Translations under genes and position numbers: made by a program
The notes under the pieces: generated by a model
Database searches by the model: none
Seen by the model: only the letters and a program-made list of their open reading frames with translations
Told to the model about the DNA's origin: nothing
Part shown: piece by piece, positions 41,549 to 53,033 of the stretch
Position numbering within the stretch: position 1 is the stretch's first letter
How the letters are laid out: each line of letters starts with the position of its first letter
DNA from: Cryptomeria japonica
Taxonomy: Eukaryota; Streptophyta; Pinopsida; Cupressales; Cupressaceae
Assembly: GCF_030272615.1 (NCBI RefSeq)
Contig: NC_081414.1
Coordinates: 52,446,636-52,510,635 of the forward strand
Reading direction: 5' to 3'
Length of the DNA stretch: 64,000 nt

Positions 41549-44348
41549 TGTTAGACAAAATGCACCACTAAGAGGGGGGTGAATAAGTGGTTCTTAATAT
41601 TTTTCCCTTTAACTAACTTATGTGTGTATACTAGTCATGGGATCTAACATAATGCAGAATTACCAGTTAGTGAGGAGACTAATCACAAATGCAATCACAC
41701 ACAAAGAGACATCACATAACACTAGCATGTATGAGGAAAACTCAAGATGGGAAAATCCTCGGTGAGCAATGCTGCTGGAGTCTACTGCTCCAGTCCAGCC
41801 TCATAGTAAAAACTATGTTACAATGTTTAGGGCACCAACCTAAGGAGCTACAACCCTTGATTTAGGGCACCAACCCCTCACTGATTTATGGGCTACAACC
41901 CAAAGGAGCTACAACCCTTGCACCGAGCTACAAATCAGTGATCTCAACGATAACCTCAAATACAAAATTAATAATATTGTTACAAGTAAATCTTGTAACC
42001 ATTTCATATACCTTACTCTACCAGTGAGACACCTTCTCTGCTACACCGGTACACCTCTTCTGCTGCTCTCATCTACTGTTGTAATACCGGTAAACTCTAC
42101 CAGTTCACCTCTATTCTTCTTCTATTCTATTGGATCTCCTCCTCACTATTTTGTTCTTCAGTCCTCTCAACTACCTTCCTACTGGTACAAGCACCTACCG
42201 GTTCACCTCTTTCTCTGTCAGTTCTCACTTCTTTCAGATGCTCTCCAAGATACTACTCTCACCCGGTTCTATCCTTGCCTTCTTTGCAATTACCTTTTCT
42301 TCTTTTATGCCAATATGGACACTACTGGTTCTGCACTTCTACCGATTGAACACTTCAACCTTGTTCTCCCTCACACTCAGTCTCTTCTCTATCTCCTTGA
42401 AGACAACTTGACTGATCTTCTCTCACATGCAGCAACTCTATCTTCTTTTGTTCAATAGCTACTCTCACTAATTTTGGCTTCCCTATTTATAATCTGGTTT
42501 TCCCACCAAAAACCAATTAAAAAACATGGGTGATTAGGGTTTTCTCCACAGATCATGAGACACACCGAATCTAATCAAATCTGATCGGATCACAACTCAA
42601 AGATAACTGCCTGCACATATCCACCATTTCTATGCCATTCATAACACACCTTCCTATTTCAGCAACCAGCAATCAATCTATCGACACTGCTCAATCAATC
42701 GCCAAATCCGATCTGCACAATCAATCTGTCGTGAATCTCTGCTATCCATTTGATCTTGAGTCGCACACCTCTGCAACTCCACCTCAAGATTCACAGTCAT
42801 CATTAATGTTGGACCAACCTCAACGACTTCACTGACCTCACTTTACCGACCTGTGCATGTTTCATCTATAATTTCATCTTCACGTGGCATTATTGTCGGT
42901 ATCCACCTCATCACATTGCTCTGTCAGTTCATGCCTAGTCACCGAACACATAGATAACCGGTTTCACCTACCGGTTAACAAACCCTACCAACATATAACA
43001 CATTGCCAAGTAAACCTTCATGCCAACACCAACTTAATCTTGCTAGTGTAGTACATCAACCGAGCATCAACCATGTTGGTCCTCAATAGCTATCATGAGT
43101 AACTCAACATGTGTAACTCCATCAGATGAAGGTCTTCCACTCTTTCACATTCTGCTCACTCAGTTGCATACTGATATCCTTGTTTACCAGTAATTACCTA
43201 GATGACTTGATGTCATCATCCTCCATTAGATCTGCACTGGTGGAAACTCAACACACCTTCTTCAAATGCTTATCTGGTGTGTATCTCTGATCACACTCTC
43301 CTTAACATTCAGTTTGCTGCACTCCTCTTCATCAAGTGAGAACCTTATCTTCCTTGTTTCTTCTCTGATGATTCAACAGTTGACATAATATGTCAACTAT
43401 CACCCATGCAGATTCTAGTAGATGTGTCTGTCGGTGGACAACATACTTTTGTTCTTTCTGGTGAGACACATTGATGACACCAAGTCATCACACTCCAATT
43501 GTTTTGCATCAACCTTCCTTCAGCATCTCGGTATCACCATGTATATTCCTGTAGACTCACTAGCATCCTTCTTCATCAAACCTGTTCTCCTATCAATTGA
43601 TTTGTCAAGATGACAAACACACCGTCTCAACTCCTCATTCTTTCTTCATTGTCCTGGTAGCACATCTTGTTTTCACTTGCTTATCCGGTGTGCATTTTTG
43701 ATCTCATGCTCTAGGGGCTTCCTTATCTTTCACTTGTACATATGGTCTCTGCATTCAATCACCTATCTATCTCAGAGAATCATTCTACTGTACAAGTGTG
43801 ATATTACCAAGGGGAGGATACATCTTCAACATGCCATATGTCTTGGTGGTTTTCCATATGTCATCCTGCATACAGAGGCAACATACTCTGTCAACCTATC
43901 ACCTAGCTTGTAATAGCTTCTTCATCTGATGGGAGTCTTGCTAGTTATCCTTACACTAGCAATCTGGTGGCCTGCACAAACTTCACCTCTGGTGTTGATG
44001 TGATCCGAATATAATTCCACCACTTTGACATAATCAATGTCCATCATGTAGTCTCTTCATTCCAGTTGTATGCACCACCATATCAACAACCCTTTTTTTG
44101 AGTGGAGTGGTCACTTTACTGCACCCCTAGCATACCAGTACATGTCAGTTCTTCCTTCTACATGAAGATGGTCATTGGGTTGTCACCGATGACATCACAT
44201 CATATCTTCTCTGATGTCAGTCCATCTTTTATTTTGGTTGACATCAAACTCTAATGCCAATAGCCTCTTGTTCACTAGTTGACATCAATGTTAGTGATAT
44301 CAGTAACATCCTAGACCAGTTGACATCAATGACAACACAATGCCAACA
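41549..44348 (-). repeat. Copia C 5' LTR, about 2.8 kb
   Basis: Bounded by TGTTAGACAAAATGC and CAATGCCAACA on the plus strand. It is long for a copia LTR and no partner is in the window, so an undetected internal insertion is possible. It is rich in short ACCGGT-containing words and has TTGACATCAATGACAA at 44,320-44,335 (minus strand TTGTCATTGATGTCAA) near the LTR start. The small ORFs inside are not supported. Confidence 0.7.
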
Positions 44349-44994
44349 ATTCTCATTTCATAAGCTATTAGAGAGCCAAATAGATCATCCATTGTGAAGG
44401 TCTTCAGATCCTTGGCTTCCTCTATGGAAGAAACCTTAGTATCATACTAAGATGTGAGAGATCTAAGTACCTTCTTGACAATAATCTCATCTGCAATTTC
44501 TTCTCCAAGTCCTCTGATGGTGTTCACAGTTCCATCTATTCTGTGAAGGTAGTCTGCAATATTTTCTTCATCTTTCATCTTGATGCCTTCAAGATGACCT
44601 CTTAGTGATTGTAGCTTGGCCTCTTTGACTTTGGCATCTCTTTCAAATAATCTCTGCAATTTATCTCGTTTCCTTGGCGGATGCATAGTGCATGACCTTG
44701 ACAAACTCATTATCTAATAGCCCGCTTAAGATGGCATGTTTAGCCTTTGCATTATTCTCATACTCCTTCTTAGCATCCGGATCAGTGGGAGGAACACTAG
44801 GGACAATATACCCATTCTTGACAAACATCCACACATCAAAACCAAGAGAGGAAATATAGGTCTCTATTCTTCTGCTCCAGAAGGCATTGTTAGATCCATC
44901 AAACATGGGGAATTTTGAGGAGGCGGAATCATTTCTTGCCATTGTGTTCTTTGAACATAATCTACCCAAGCTAAAGAAAACTTTAACTGACTGG
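44349..44994 (-). pseudogene. Copia D gag N-terminal part, interrupted
   Basis: On the minus strand from about 44,969: FPMFDGSNNAFWSRRIETYI, GFDVWMFVKNGY, AKAKHAILSGL, then EAKLQSLRGHLEGIKMKDEE and DDLFGSLIAYEMR. This is the copia gag (UBN2-type) region. A frame change lies near 44,680. It is cut by the copia C LTR at 44,349. Confidence 0.85.
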
Positions 44995-45002
44995 GAACCT
45001 AC

Positions 45003-45014
45003 GCTCTAATACCA
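45003..45014 (-). promoter_or_regulatory. Primer-binding site of copia D, one base changed
   Basis: Minus strand TGGTATTAGAGC instead of TGGTATCAGAGC. A single C-to-T change at the expected place. Confidence 0.9.
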
Positions 45015-45016
45015 AT

Positions 45017-45167
45017 TGTTGAACACAGTGTACCACTGAGAGGGGGGTGAATCAGTGGTTCCTAAAATCTTTTCTTTTCAACCAAGCTTGGAATACCAAT
45101 TATCAACCTAAACTCGAAACCAACAAACCAGTAAGATAAGAGAAGAAATCAAAACAGGCAAAGACAT
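45017..45167 (-). repeat. Copia D 5' LTR, 3' end piece
   Basis: 151 bp beginning TGTTGAACACAGTGTACC on the plus strand, with the GAGGGGGGTGAATCAGTGG block near the LTR end in element sense. The LTR continues at 51,492. Confidence 0.88.
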
Positions 45168-45617
45168 TGTTGGTGTAAATAAATATTCATTATGGATATT
45201 ATTACACTTTACTTAAGTTAACTTAGGATAATGCATCTCTTCGTAGTTTGGATTTGAGACACTTAGGGAAGTGTGCACACAAGGATAGAGCTTTTAGGAG
45301 AAATTCCACCTTTTATGGTCTTATTTTGTTGTTACACTCCACATTCGGTGGGTCATCCACCTCGTGTGGAATATTATATTATTTCTCCTACCTACCCCTA
45401 GTATTTCTTACCTACCCTTGTTTCTCATTGAGCCACATGACATGATTGTGTGCTTGTACATCCATATGGTCTTGCCTATATAAGCAGGCCTATATTCATT
45501 GTATTGGTGAATCCAATTGATCATTTGCATATTGATGAGAATACAGTTTGTTCTTGTCATTCTTTTGTCTCTATTTTATACTTTTCATTATGCCCTTGAT
45601 CTTGGCAAAATCTCACA
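45168..45617 (+). repeat. Copia E 5' LTR
   Basis: TGTTGGTGTAAATAAATATT to AAATCTCACA. TATATAAGCAGGCC near 45,475 is a likely TATA region. It lacks the palindrome shared by the LTRs of A, B, C, D and F, so it is a different copia family. Confidence 0.95.
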
Positions 45618-45630
45618 TGGTATCAGAGCC
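45618..45630 (+). promoter_or_regulatory. Primer-binding site TGGTATCAGAGCC, copia E
   Basis: Directly abuts the 5' LTR; initiator tRNA-Met type. Confidence 0.95.
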
Positions 45631-46686
45631 ATTGGGGCTTCATTGATTGTTTTTTTGGAGACATTGTGGAAGGCTTCTATTTTCGGATTTGAGGAACTAC
45701 GCTTTTTGGAGGCATCTTGGAGCATTTTTGACCTCACCATTGCGTTCGGGAGGCCGTTTCCATAAAAATCGAGTATAAATTCGACCTATTTTGACGAAAA
45801 TCAATTTTTGGGTGTGGAGGAAATTTTCTACCCAATTCGGGCAATACGGTATGGAATTTTGGATTTTTTTCAAAAAAAAAAAAAAATATTTCTTTTTCTG
45901 AAAATTATTTTCCAGTTTGAAAAAAAATTTTGAAAAAAAAATAGAATAAAATAATTATTTTTTGGGATCCGTACCTTCTGCCCAGTCAACAGCACATAGT
46001 CAACGCCCAGTCAACAACACCCAGTTAGCGCCCAGTTAGCATTTTCTTTGAAAAATTTTAGACCCCCTCCGTTGGGTAGTTTGGATTTTTGGGTCAACTT
46101 TGGAGACCCATAACTTACTCAATTTTGCTCCTTTTTGGGTGCTATTTTTTTTTATTTGGGCTAATTTTTCATACTCTTCATAGCGGTGTGGTTATTTTCT
46201 GGTTTTAGTGCACAAGGTTTTCAGAATTTTCAGATTCTCTCAGCTGTACTTGTCCAATCCTCAATTCTGCAAATTCAAAGGCCTCATTTGAGCTCATACG
46301 ACCTCCTTTTCAGGTGCCGTTTTTTTTGAAAGTGCATGTTTTTTCATCTACTTTCATAATCTATGATCATATTTTAGATATTTTAAGTAGAAATTATACT
46401 TTCAAATATTGGTCTTATTTGGCCTATTTGGTACTTGTAAATTGTTTGGATCTTAGTTTAGATCTCTTGCATTATTAGTTTGAGTCTCTTTTGGCCTTAT
46501 TGAGGCAGTTGTAAAATTGAAATCAGAAATCCACTTTGCCATTTTTTGTAAGTGGCCCATTGTACATGCACTAAGTATAAAGTGTCAAATCATCACTTTT
46601 GGGGGGGTTATTTGATTGAGTGAATTTGGGGGGGTGTCTTGTGTGATTGTGCCTCTCTTTCCTTTTTCTCTTTTATTTTTGTTGCA
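45631..46686 (+). other. Copia E leader
   Basis: About 1.05 kb, T-rich, no supported gene. It contains repeated CCCAGTCAAC/CCCAGTTAGC words (45,986-46,045) and homopolymer A runs. It ends at the gag ATG (46,687). Confidence 0.7.
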
Positions 46687-47626
46687 ATGAGTCCTCATAA
46701 ATTTCCACCTCTAACTCCACATAATTATGCATCATGGAAAATTAAAGTATGGAGCAAATTAATGGAAAAAGGTCTCACGCATTACATAGATGGAACAATA
46801 GCAGCACCACCTGATCCTAAGGCTAATCCTAATGCTCAATTAGAATGGCTCACTAAAAATTGCATGGATCTTGGAACTTTACGCAAGTATGTATCAGATG
46901 ACCTCATCTTTCATATTGAAAAGTGTACTACAATCAAAGATGCTTGGGATATGTTTCAGAAATTGTATGGTCAAGTTGATGAAATCAGAGGTTATAAGAT
47001 TGACAATGAGCTCACCAACCTAGATCCAAAGAGTTTTGATACAATCCAAGATAATGTCACCAAAGCAAATGAGCTAAGAGCAAAGCTTAAGGATTGTGGA
47101 ATTGACAAAAAGGATGCTTAGTTGATATTCAACTTGTTGGACAAGCTTGCACCAGAATATGCAGCATTTGTGTCTAGCTTCCAAACTCATCGTTTGACAG
47201 TGGGGAGTTCCTATGTTATGCCTTCATTTGATGCTTTCACAGAAATGTTGATATTGGAACAATCTAAGTTGTTGAACATGGGGTTTCTCAAGTCTTCAAA
47301 GTCCAAGGCTTTGGTGGCTAATCAAGGGAATCAAGGAAGTCAAGGCAAAGATTCCAACAAGAAGAAGAAGCAATCTAAGTTACAGCCACAACAGGAAAAA
47401 GGACAATCATCCTCTCCATCACAAGGCAATTTTTCATCCTCTTCCAAGAAGGGGACAACACCTAAGAAGGATAAGTCAACTTGTGCATATTGCAAGAAGT
47501 ATGGTCATGATGAGCATCGATGCCACACAAAGCAAGTTGATGAGTTAACTAATCTTCTTAAGAAAAATGACATCAACTTGCCATCCGCCTACACAAAGAA
47601 GGATTCATCTCCTTCCTCTTCCTCAT
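46687..47626 (+). pseudogene. Copia E gag
   Basis: ATG 46,687. FPPLTPHNYASWKIKVWSKL, DAWDMFQKLYG and LDKLAPEYAAFVSSF are typical of this gag class. One TAG at 47,119-47,121 interrupts it. A Lys/Ser/Gln-rich spacer leads to a normal CCHC knuckle (CAYCKKYGHDEHRC, about 47,483-47,524). It ends at TAG 47,626. Confidence 0.92.
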
Positions 47627-48030
47627 AGCCTAAGGGAAAAGGGCAAGCATTTGTGGCTACAACAAGTTCTTCACAGTAGTGGATACTTGACTCAGGTGCC
47701 TTGACTCAGGTGCCTCATATCACATGGGTTCTACAAAGGAGTAGTTTTCTGCATTGGAGCCATCTAAGGTACCTCACATTTACATAGGTTATGATACACA
47801 AGTAGAGGTTGAAGGTAAAGGTTCAGTTGACATGGATGATGGAACATTTGAGAATGTTCTCTATGTTCCTAACTTGTCTACCAACCTTCTCTCTATCTAC
47901 CAAATCACTCCCTATGGGAATGGGAAAAAGGTTGAGTTTACACCAAATTCAGTTGTAGTAAAGGAACTTGATGATGATGCCTTGGTAGCACTGGGACAAA
48001 GTCAATGACAACTCAAGGCTTTATTCATTC
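47627..48030 (+). pseudogene. Copia E protease with duplicated active site
   Basis: WILDSGA at about 47,682-47,702 is the catalytic block. The 14-bp unit TTGACTCAGGTGCC occurs twice in tandem across it (about 47,687-47,714), duplicating the active-site codons and shifting the frame. Later blocks (FENVLYVPNLSTNLLSIYQI) are intact. A TAG precedes WILDSG and another lies near 47,743. Confidence 0.9.
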
Positions 48031-49060
48031 TCCCACTTTGTGCCAAGTTCACCTTCTAGGGCCTTGCTTACTCATTCAAATTCAGAAAGTAAGCTATGGC
48101 ATGAGCAGTTTGGTCACCTCAACTACCACTATCTTCAGCAGCTCAGCACTAAAGACATGGTCATAGGTCTACCTCGAATCAATTTTTCAGAGGGTGTATG
48201 TTTAGGTTGTTCCATGGGCAAGCATCCTGAAAAAAAGTTTGATAAAGGGAAAGCTTGGAGAGCTTTGGAAGTTCTTCAACTTGTCAACAACGATGTAGCA
48301 GGTCCATTTCCAACACCTTCAGTAAGGCCCGCTATGTCCTCACCTTCATTGATGACTACTCCCGCTTCACTTGGTTCTACTTTCTTATTCATAAGAGTGA
48401 AGTATTTGACAGATTTCAGAACTTCAAGACTCGTGTGGAGAAGCAATCCGGGAAAGTGGTGAAGATTCTTTGCACAGATAATGGAAGGGAATATGTGAAC
48501 AAAAGACTTGAGGATTTTTGTACATTTGAGGGGATTGATCTTCAACATTCTATCACATACACTCCACAATAGAACGGAGTTGCAGAATGCAAGAATAAAA
48601 CTCTCAAAGAAATGGCTAGTTGTATGATACATGCATGTTCTCTTGATCTCGCCTTTTGGGCAAAGGCTATTAGTTGTGCCACACATCCAAAATCGGGTTC
48701 CTCACAAAGCTTTGCAAGGTATTACTCATTTTGAGGCTTGGGCTGGTAGGAAACTGATTGTGAGACATTTCAGAGTCTTTGGGTGTCCAGCATGGGCTCA
48801 CATACCTCCACAGAAACGCAAGGCATTGGAACCTCAAAGTCGGCCTTGCATATTTGTTGGATATCCTAAGGGTGTTAAGGCATATAGATTGATGGATCCT
48901 GAGACACATGAGGTGTTCATTGAGAGGAGTGTTCACTTTGAGGAAAGCTCTCCTAGCTTAGCCTCTCTACCTCCTCCACCTTCCTCCATTGTGGATAGTG
49001 ATGCTAGTGATTCAGATGATGAGACTCCTTCAACTCTGACTCGCAGGGTTACACCTCCGT
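48031..49060 (+). pseudogene. Copia E integrase
   Basis: Zinc head LWHEQFGHLNYHYL ... CLGCSMGKHPEKKF, core FIDDYSRFTWFYFL, LCTDNGREYVNK and, past a TAG (usual Gln-Asn-Gly position), the GVAEC segment, then GCPAWAHIPPQKRK and KGVKAYRLMDPETHEVF. Frames shift near 48,310 and 48,690. The Glu of the catalytic triad is expected in the GVAEC block. Confidence 0.9.
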
Positions 49061-50080
49061 AGGGTCCACTTGCAGTTGAGGAGCCTCATTCTCCACCTCC
49101 ACCTAGACCTCGTTGGGCTTGACAGACACTTGAGTATGTGGGTTCTCTTGTTGGGGATCCTTCAAATACATGGAGAACTTGATCACAACATTAGGATCTT
49201 CCACATGTATTCATTGCTACTGCTTCCAATCCACAGACATTTTGGGAAGCATCAGGGGTTCTTGAGTGGGACCAAGCTATGGAGGAAGAGTATAGTTCCT
49301 TGATGAGGAACAACATATGGGATTTAGTCCATCTCCCTAAGGGGAGAAAGATGGTTTCGATGTAAGTGGATCTATCGGACCAAGTATGTAGCGGATGGTA
49401 GTGTGGATAAGTACAAGGCTCGACTTGTTGCGAAAGGTTTCTCCCAGGTAGTAGCTGTTGACTATACTGAGACCTTTGCACCCATAGCCAAGATGAACTC
49501 CATTCACTTGACACTTGCTATTGCTGCAGCTCATGGTTGGGCTGTACATCAGATGGATGTGAAGAGTTCTTTTCTTCATGGTGATCTTGATGAGGAGATT
49601 TATATGGAGCAGCCACAGGGTTTCATCTAGGATACTTCTTTGGTTTGCAGACTAAGGAAATCTCTCTATGGCCTTAAGAAGGCCCCCAGGGCTTGGTATG
49701 CCAAGATAGATTCCTTTCTTCTCTCCGCAGGGTTCACCGGGTGTCATTCTGATCCGAAAGTCTACATTTTGTGACATGATGACTCTCACTTGATACTTGT
49801 GCTCTATGTTGATGATTTGATCATTACAGGGAGTACCGCATCCATCATTAGTAGGGTCAAATCTGCTTTGCATGACAGATTTGCTATGACTGACTTGGGT
49901 CTTTTGCACTACTTTCTCGGGATAGAGATTTCACAGTCACCTTCTAGGATTACACTATTGCAGCCCAAGTATGCTCTTGATCTACTTGCACGCTTTCATA
50001 TGCTAATTGTAAGCCTGCACCGACTTGCTTTCTTTCAGCAATCAAGCTTGAGGCTCAGTGGTCTTCTCCACTAGTTGATC
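49061..50080 (+). pseudogene. Copia E reverse transcriptase
   Basis: From EASGVLEWDQAMEEEY through YKARLVAKGFSQV, YTETFAPIAKMNSIHL, HQMDVKSSFLHGDLDEEIYM, GLKKAPRAWYAKID and VLYVDDLIITGS (catalytic YVDD, about 49,803) to GLLHYFLGIEISQS. Stops near 49,628 and 49,772 and frameshifts near 49,370 and 50,010. Confidence 0.92.
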
Positions 50081-50720
50081 CCACTTTGTATCGTCAGCTT
50101 GTGGGTAGTCTCATCTACTTGACCCATACATGCCCTGATATTTCATTTGCAATTGGCATGGTTTCCCGCTTCATGCAAGAACCACATGAGCTTCATTGGA
50201 AAGCCGCCAAACGCATCCTCCATTACATCCAAGGTACACATCACTATGGGATTCACCATGCAGCAGGCACAGGACTTTGCTTGGTTGGTTACATAGACTC
50301 TGATTGGGCTGGCGATCTTGATGATTGTAAGTCTACTTCCGGTTACAGTTTTCACCTTGGTTCAGACCCCATTTGTTGGCAAAGCAAGAAGCAACATGCT
50401 ATTTCTCTCTCTTCGACTGAGGTTGAGTATCGAGGCGCTGTTAACATAGCGACTGAGACCATTTGGCTCCAGCAGATTCTCATAGAGTTTGGGTTCACCA
50501 CTCCATGGTCGACAGTTCTACATTGTGACAATCAGAGTGCTATTGCAATCTCGAAGAACCCAGTCTAGCACCAGTGGATCAAACACATCAAGATTCATAT
50601 GCACTATATCCGAGAGCTCATTTAGGAGCAGGTCATTGATTTGCAGTATTGTCCTACAGCGGAGTAGGTTGCTAACATATTCACCCAACCTTTCACTAAG
50701 AGTAAGTTCCAACAGTTTCG
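50081..50720 (+). pseudogene. Copia E RNase H and pol C-terminus
   Basis: YRQLVGSLIYLTHTCPDISF, GYIDSDWAGDLDDCKSTSGY and HAISLSSTEVEYRGA, then HCDNQSAIAISKNPV. TAG codons break the final stretch (50,566; 50,623; 50,666). All recognisable copia RNase H blocks are present. Confidence 0.92.
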
Positions 50721-51035
50721 AGCTCTCTTGGGGGTGTGGGATGTGTCATTAGGGGGGGTCAACTAACTTCTCCTTCCTCTCTTATGGGGGGGACTTTTTC
50801 ATCTTTGAGGTTTTGTCCTTCTTCTTTGAGAATCTTTTGTACTTTCATCTCTCTTTTGGGGGGGATTTTTTTCCCACTAGGTTTTCTCCCTTTCTCCATT
50901 TGTGAGAGATTGCATTGCATGGTTTTGCTTGCATTTGCACATTGTACATGGGTACCTATCATGGCCTAGTAGCCGGGACCCATCTGGCATTGTTGACTTG
51001 AGTCTTCATTCCCCTAAGTTGCACTTAAGGGGGGG
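50721..51035 (+). other. Copia E 3' untranslated region and polypurine tract
   Basis: About 300 bp with repeated GGGGGGNNTTTTT blocks. It ends in TTAAGGGGGGG (51,025-51,035) directly before the 3' LTR. Confidence 0.85.
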
Positions 51036-51486
51036 TATTGGTGTAAATAAATATTCATTATGGATATTATTACACTTTACTTAAGTTAACTTAGGATAAT
51101 GCATCTCTTTGTAGTTTGGATTTGAGACACTTAGGGAAGTGTGCACATAGGGATAGAGCTTTTAGGAGAAATTCCACCTTTTGTGGTCTTATTTTGCTGT
51201 TACACTCCACATTCGGTGGGTCATCCACCTCGTGTGGAATATTATATTATTTCTCCTACCTACCCCTAGTATTTCTTACCTACCCTTGTGTTCTCATTGA
51301 GCCACATGACATGATTGTGTGCTCGTACATCCATATGGTCTTGCCTATATAAGCAGGCCTATATTCATTGTATTGGTGAATCTAGTTGATCATTTGCATA
51401 TTGATAAGAATATAGTTTGTTCTTGTCATTCTTTTGTCTCTATTTTATACTTTTCATTGTGCCCTTGATCTTGGCAAAATTTCACA
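51036..51486 (+). repeat. Copia E 3' LTR
   Basis: 451 bp, starting TATTGG (TG changed to TA) and ending TTTCACA. All 13 substitutions against 45,168-45,617 that I could count are transitions. Confidence 0.95.
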
Positions 51487-51491
51487 CACAT

Positions 51492-53033
51492 AATGCATAA
51501 CCCACAACACTAGATGTACAAGGAAAACCCAATATGGGAAAAACCTCGGTGAGAAGTGTTGTTGGAGTCTATTGCTCCAATCTAGTCTCACAATGAAACA
51601 ATCAAATAACAATAATTTAGGGCACCAACCCCTACTAATTTAGGGCACCAACCCCTGCACCAAGCTCCAACTCGGTGTTATATAATTAAATACAATTTTG
51701 ATACAGTTATAGCACCTGGTTGCAAATGAGTTCTACAACACCTGATCAATGGATTTCTGTTGGTTAGCAACTTCCTCTTCTTCACTGGTTCTCACACTGT
51801 GGGTTATAAGATTACTCTCTCCAATCACTCATCAGTTATTCTCTGCCTCTCTTCTTTCTCCCTTAGCCTCACACTCATCTTTGTCACTCTTTTGATGCCT
51901 TCTTAACCAATCACTCCTCACTGGTTAGCTTGACTATTAGAACTACAATGATTTACCTGTTACTCTGTCTCTACCGGTTAGACCCTCTTGTCGGTTCAGC
52001 CTGCTGACATACACTGTAACTTTCTCAAAATAAACTCTAAGGCAGATAATCTTTCTCCTTGCTCAGACTCTCTTTTGACTCACAGCTCGCATCAAGCATC
52101 AACTAATTCCAATCTCGAGCTCACATATTTATCTTGTAGGGTGCCCACCAAAACAACATTCAAATGGTGTCGTGTTAGGTTTTTCCTTCACTAACTCGAT
52201 CCGTATTACATTTGATCTGATCTACTTTTCTAGAGAGATGATATACATGTCATCGATCAGCACCGCAAACCCCTCACATTCCAATGTGCGTTTTCTATAT
52301 TTGGATGTCTACAACATACTTTATTGTGTTTCTCTATCAAACGCCATTAAAGGCTCGACTATTTCCTTCAACAAATGGGTACAAAGATCAGATCTTCTCG
52401 TAGGGTCTATTCAATCACTTACCACCTTGTCTTCCTCAAGTCACAACCTTCTACCATTCTCTCATGATTTGTGGGTTCTTCATAAAAGTTGACCTGCTTG
52501 GTGACTATTATGTCGATAAATACTTCACCAACCTTTGCATGATCACCACCTGGCTTCCACCTGTCATCCTTGTCGACATCCACCTATGCTTGATTTTCTA
52601 TGTCGGTTTGACATCCTTCACTGACCAGGATTGACTATCCATTCAACTCACCTTACCGGTATAACCTAACTTCACCGGTGGGCCTTCATACCTACAAACC
52701 TCTTCTTTGTCGGTGGATCAACTTGGCCTTCCATCAAACATGTTGATCCTTCTACTAGGTCCATTTATCGGCAACATTAACCTTCTCTATGTATACTGGT
52801 TCACATCCTTAAGTTCTTCTTTTGCTTGCTTGCTTTGCCTTGCCAATGGTCCTGCTTTACCAGTAGATGATGCATTTCATGTGTATCGGCAACCTACCTT
52901 CTATCTTCTTACACATATATGGATTGACATCATCAAGTCTTACTTCTCCCATACCGGTCACCACTTCTTACTCATGGATGACCATGAAAAACTAGCTGAC
53001 ATCAATGACAACTTAATGCCAATAATGCCAACA
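51492..53033 (-). repeat. Copia D 5' LTR, main piece
   Basis: 1,542 bp continuing 45,017-45,167, ending TAATGCCAACA on the plus strand. It contains CTGACATCAATGACAA at 52,996-53,011 (minus strand TTGTCATTGATGTCAG) near the LTR start. Small ORFs here are not supported. Confidence 0.85.

Larger units (their letters stand above)
40022..44348 (-). mobile_element. Copia C, 5' part (LTR, primer site, gag)
   Basis: Minus strand. The 5' LTR (44,348-41,549), TGGTATCAGAGC primer site (41,546-41,535) and gag are here; protease to 3' LTR must lie left of the window, beyond the copia A array. C sits inside the gag of copia D, whose frame stops at 44,349. Confidence 0.8.
45168..51486 (+). mobile_element. 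Copia E, complete Ty1/copia element
   Basis: 6,319 bp with LTRs of 450 and 451 bp, duplication GACAT/CACAT (one mismatch), TGGTATCAGAGCC primer site, then gag, protease, integrase, RT, RNase H in copia order, and a polypurine tract. The LTRs differ by 13 substitutions and one 1-bp indel. Several stops and frameshifts inactivate it. Confidence 0.95.
44349..53033 (-). mobile_element. Copia D, 5' part (LTR split by copia E, primer site, gag)
   Basis: Minus strand. The 5' LTR is in two pieces (53,033-51,492 and 45,167-45,017) around copia E, followed by the primer site (45,015-45,003) and gag. D interrupts the RT of copia F at 53,034. Its remaining parts should be left of the window. Confidence 0.82.

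Noticed and set aside
42024-42458. 144-codon plus-strand ORF
   Set aside because: Inside the copia C LTR, antisense to the element, rich in Leu/Ser from CT-rich sequence, no domain.
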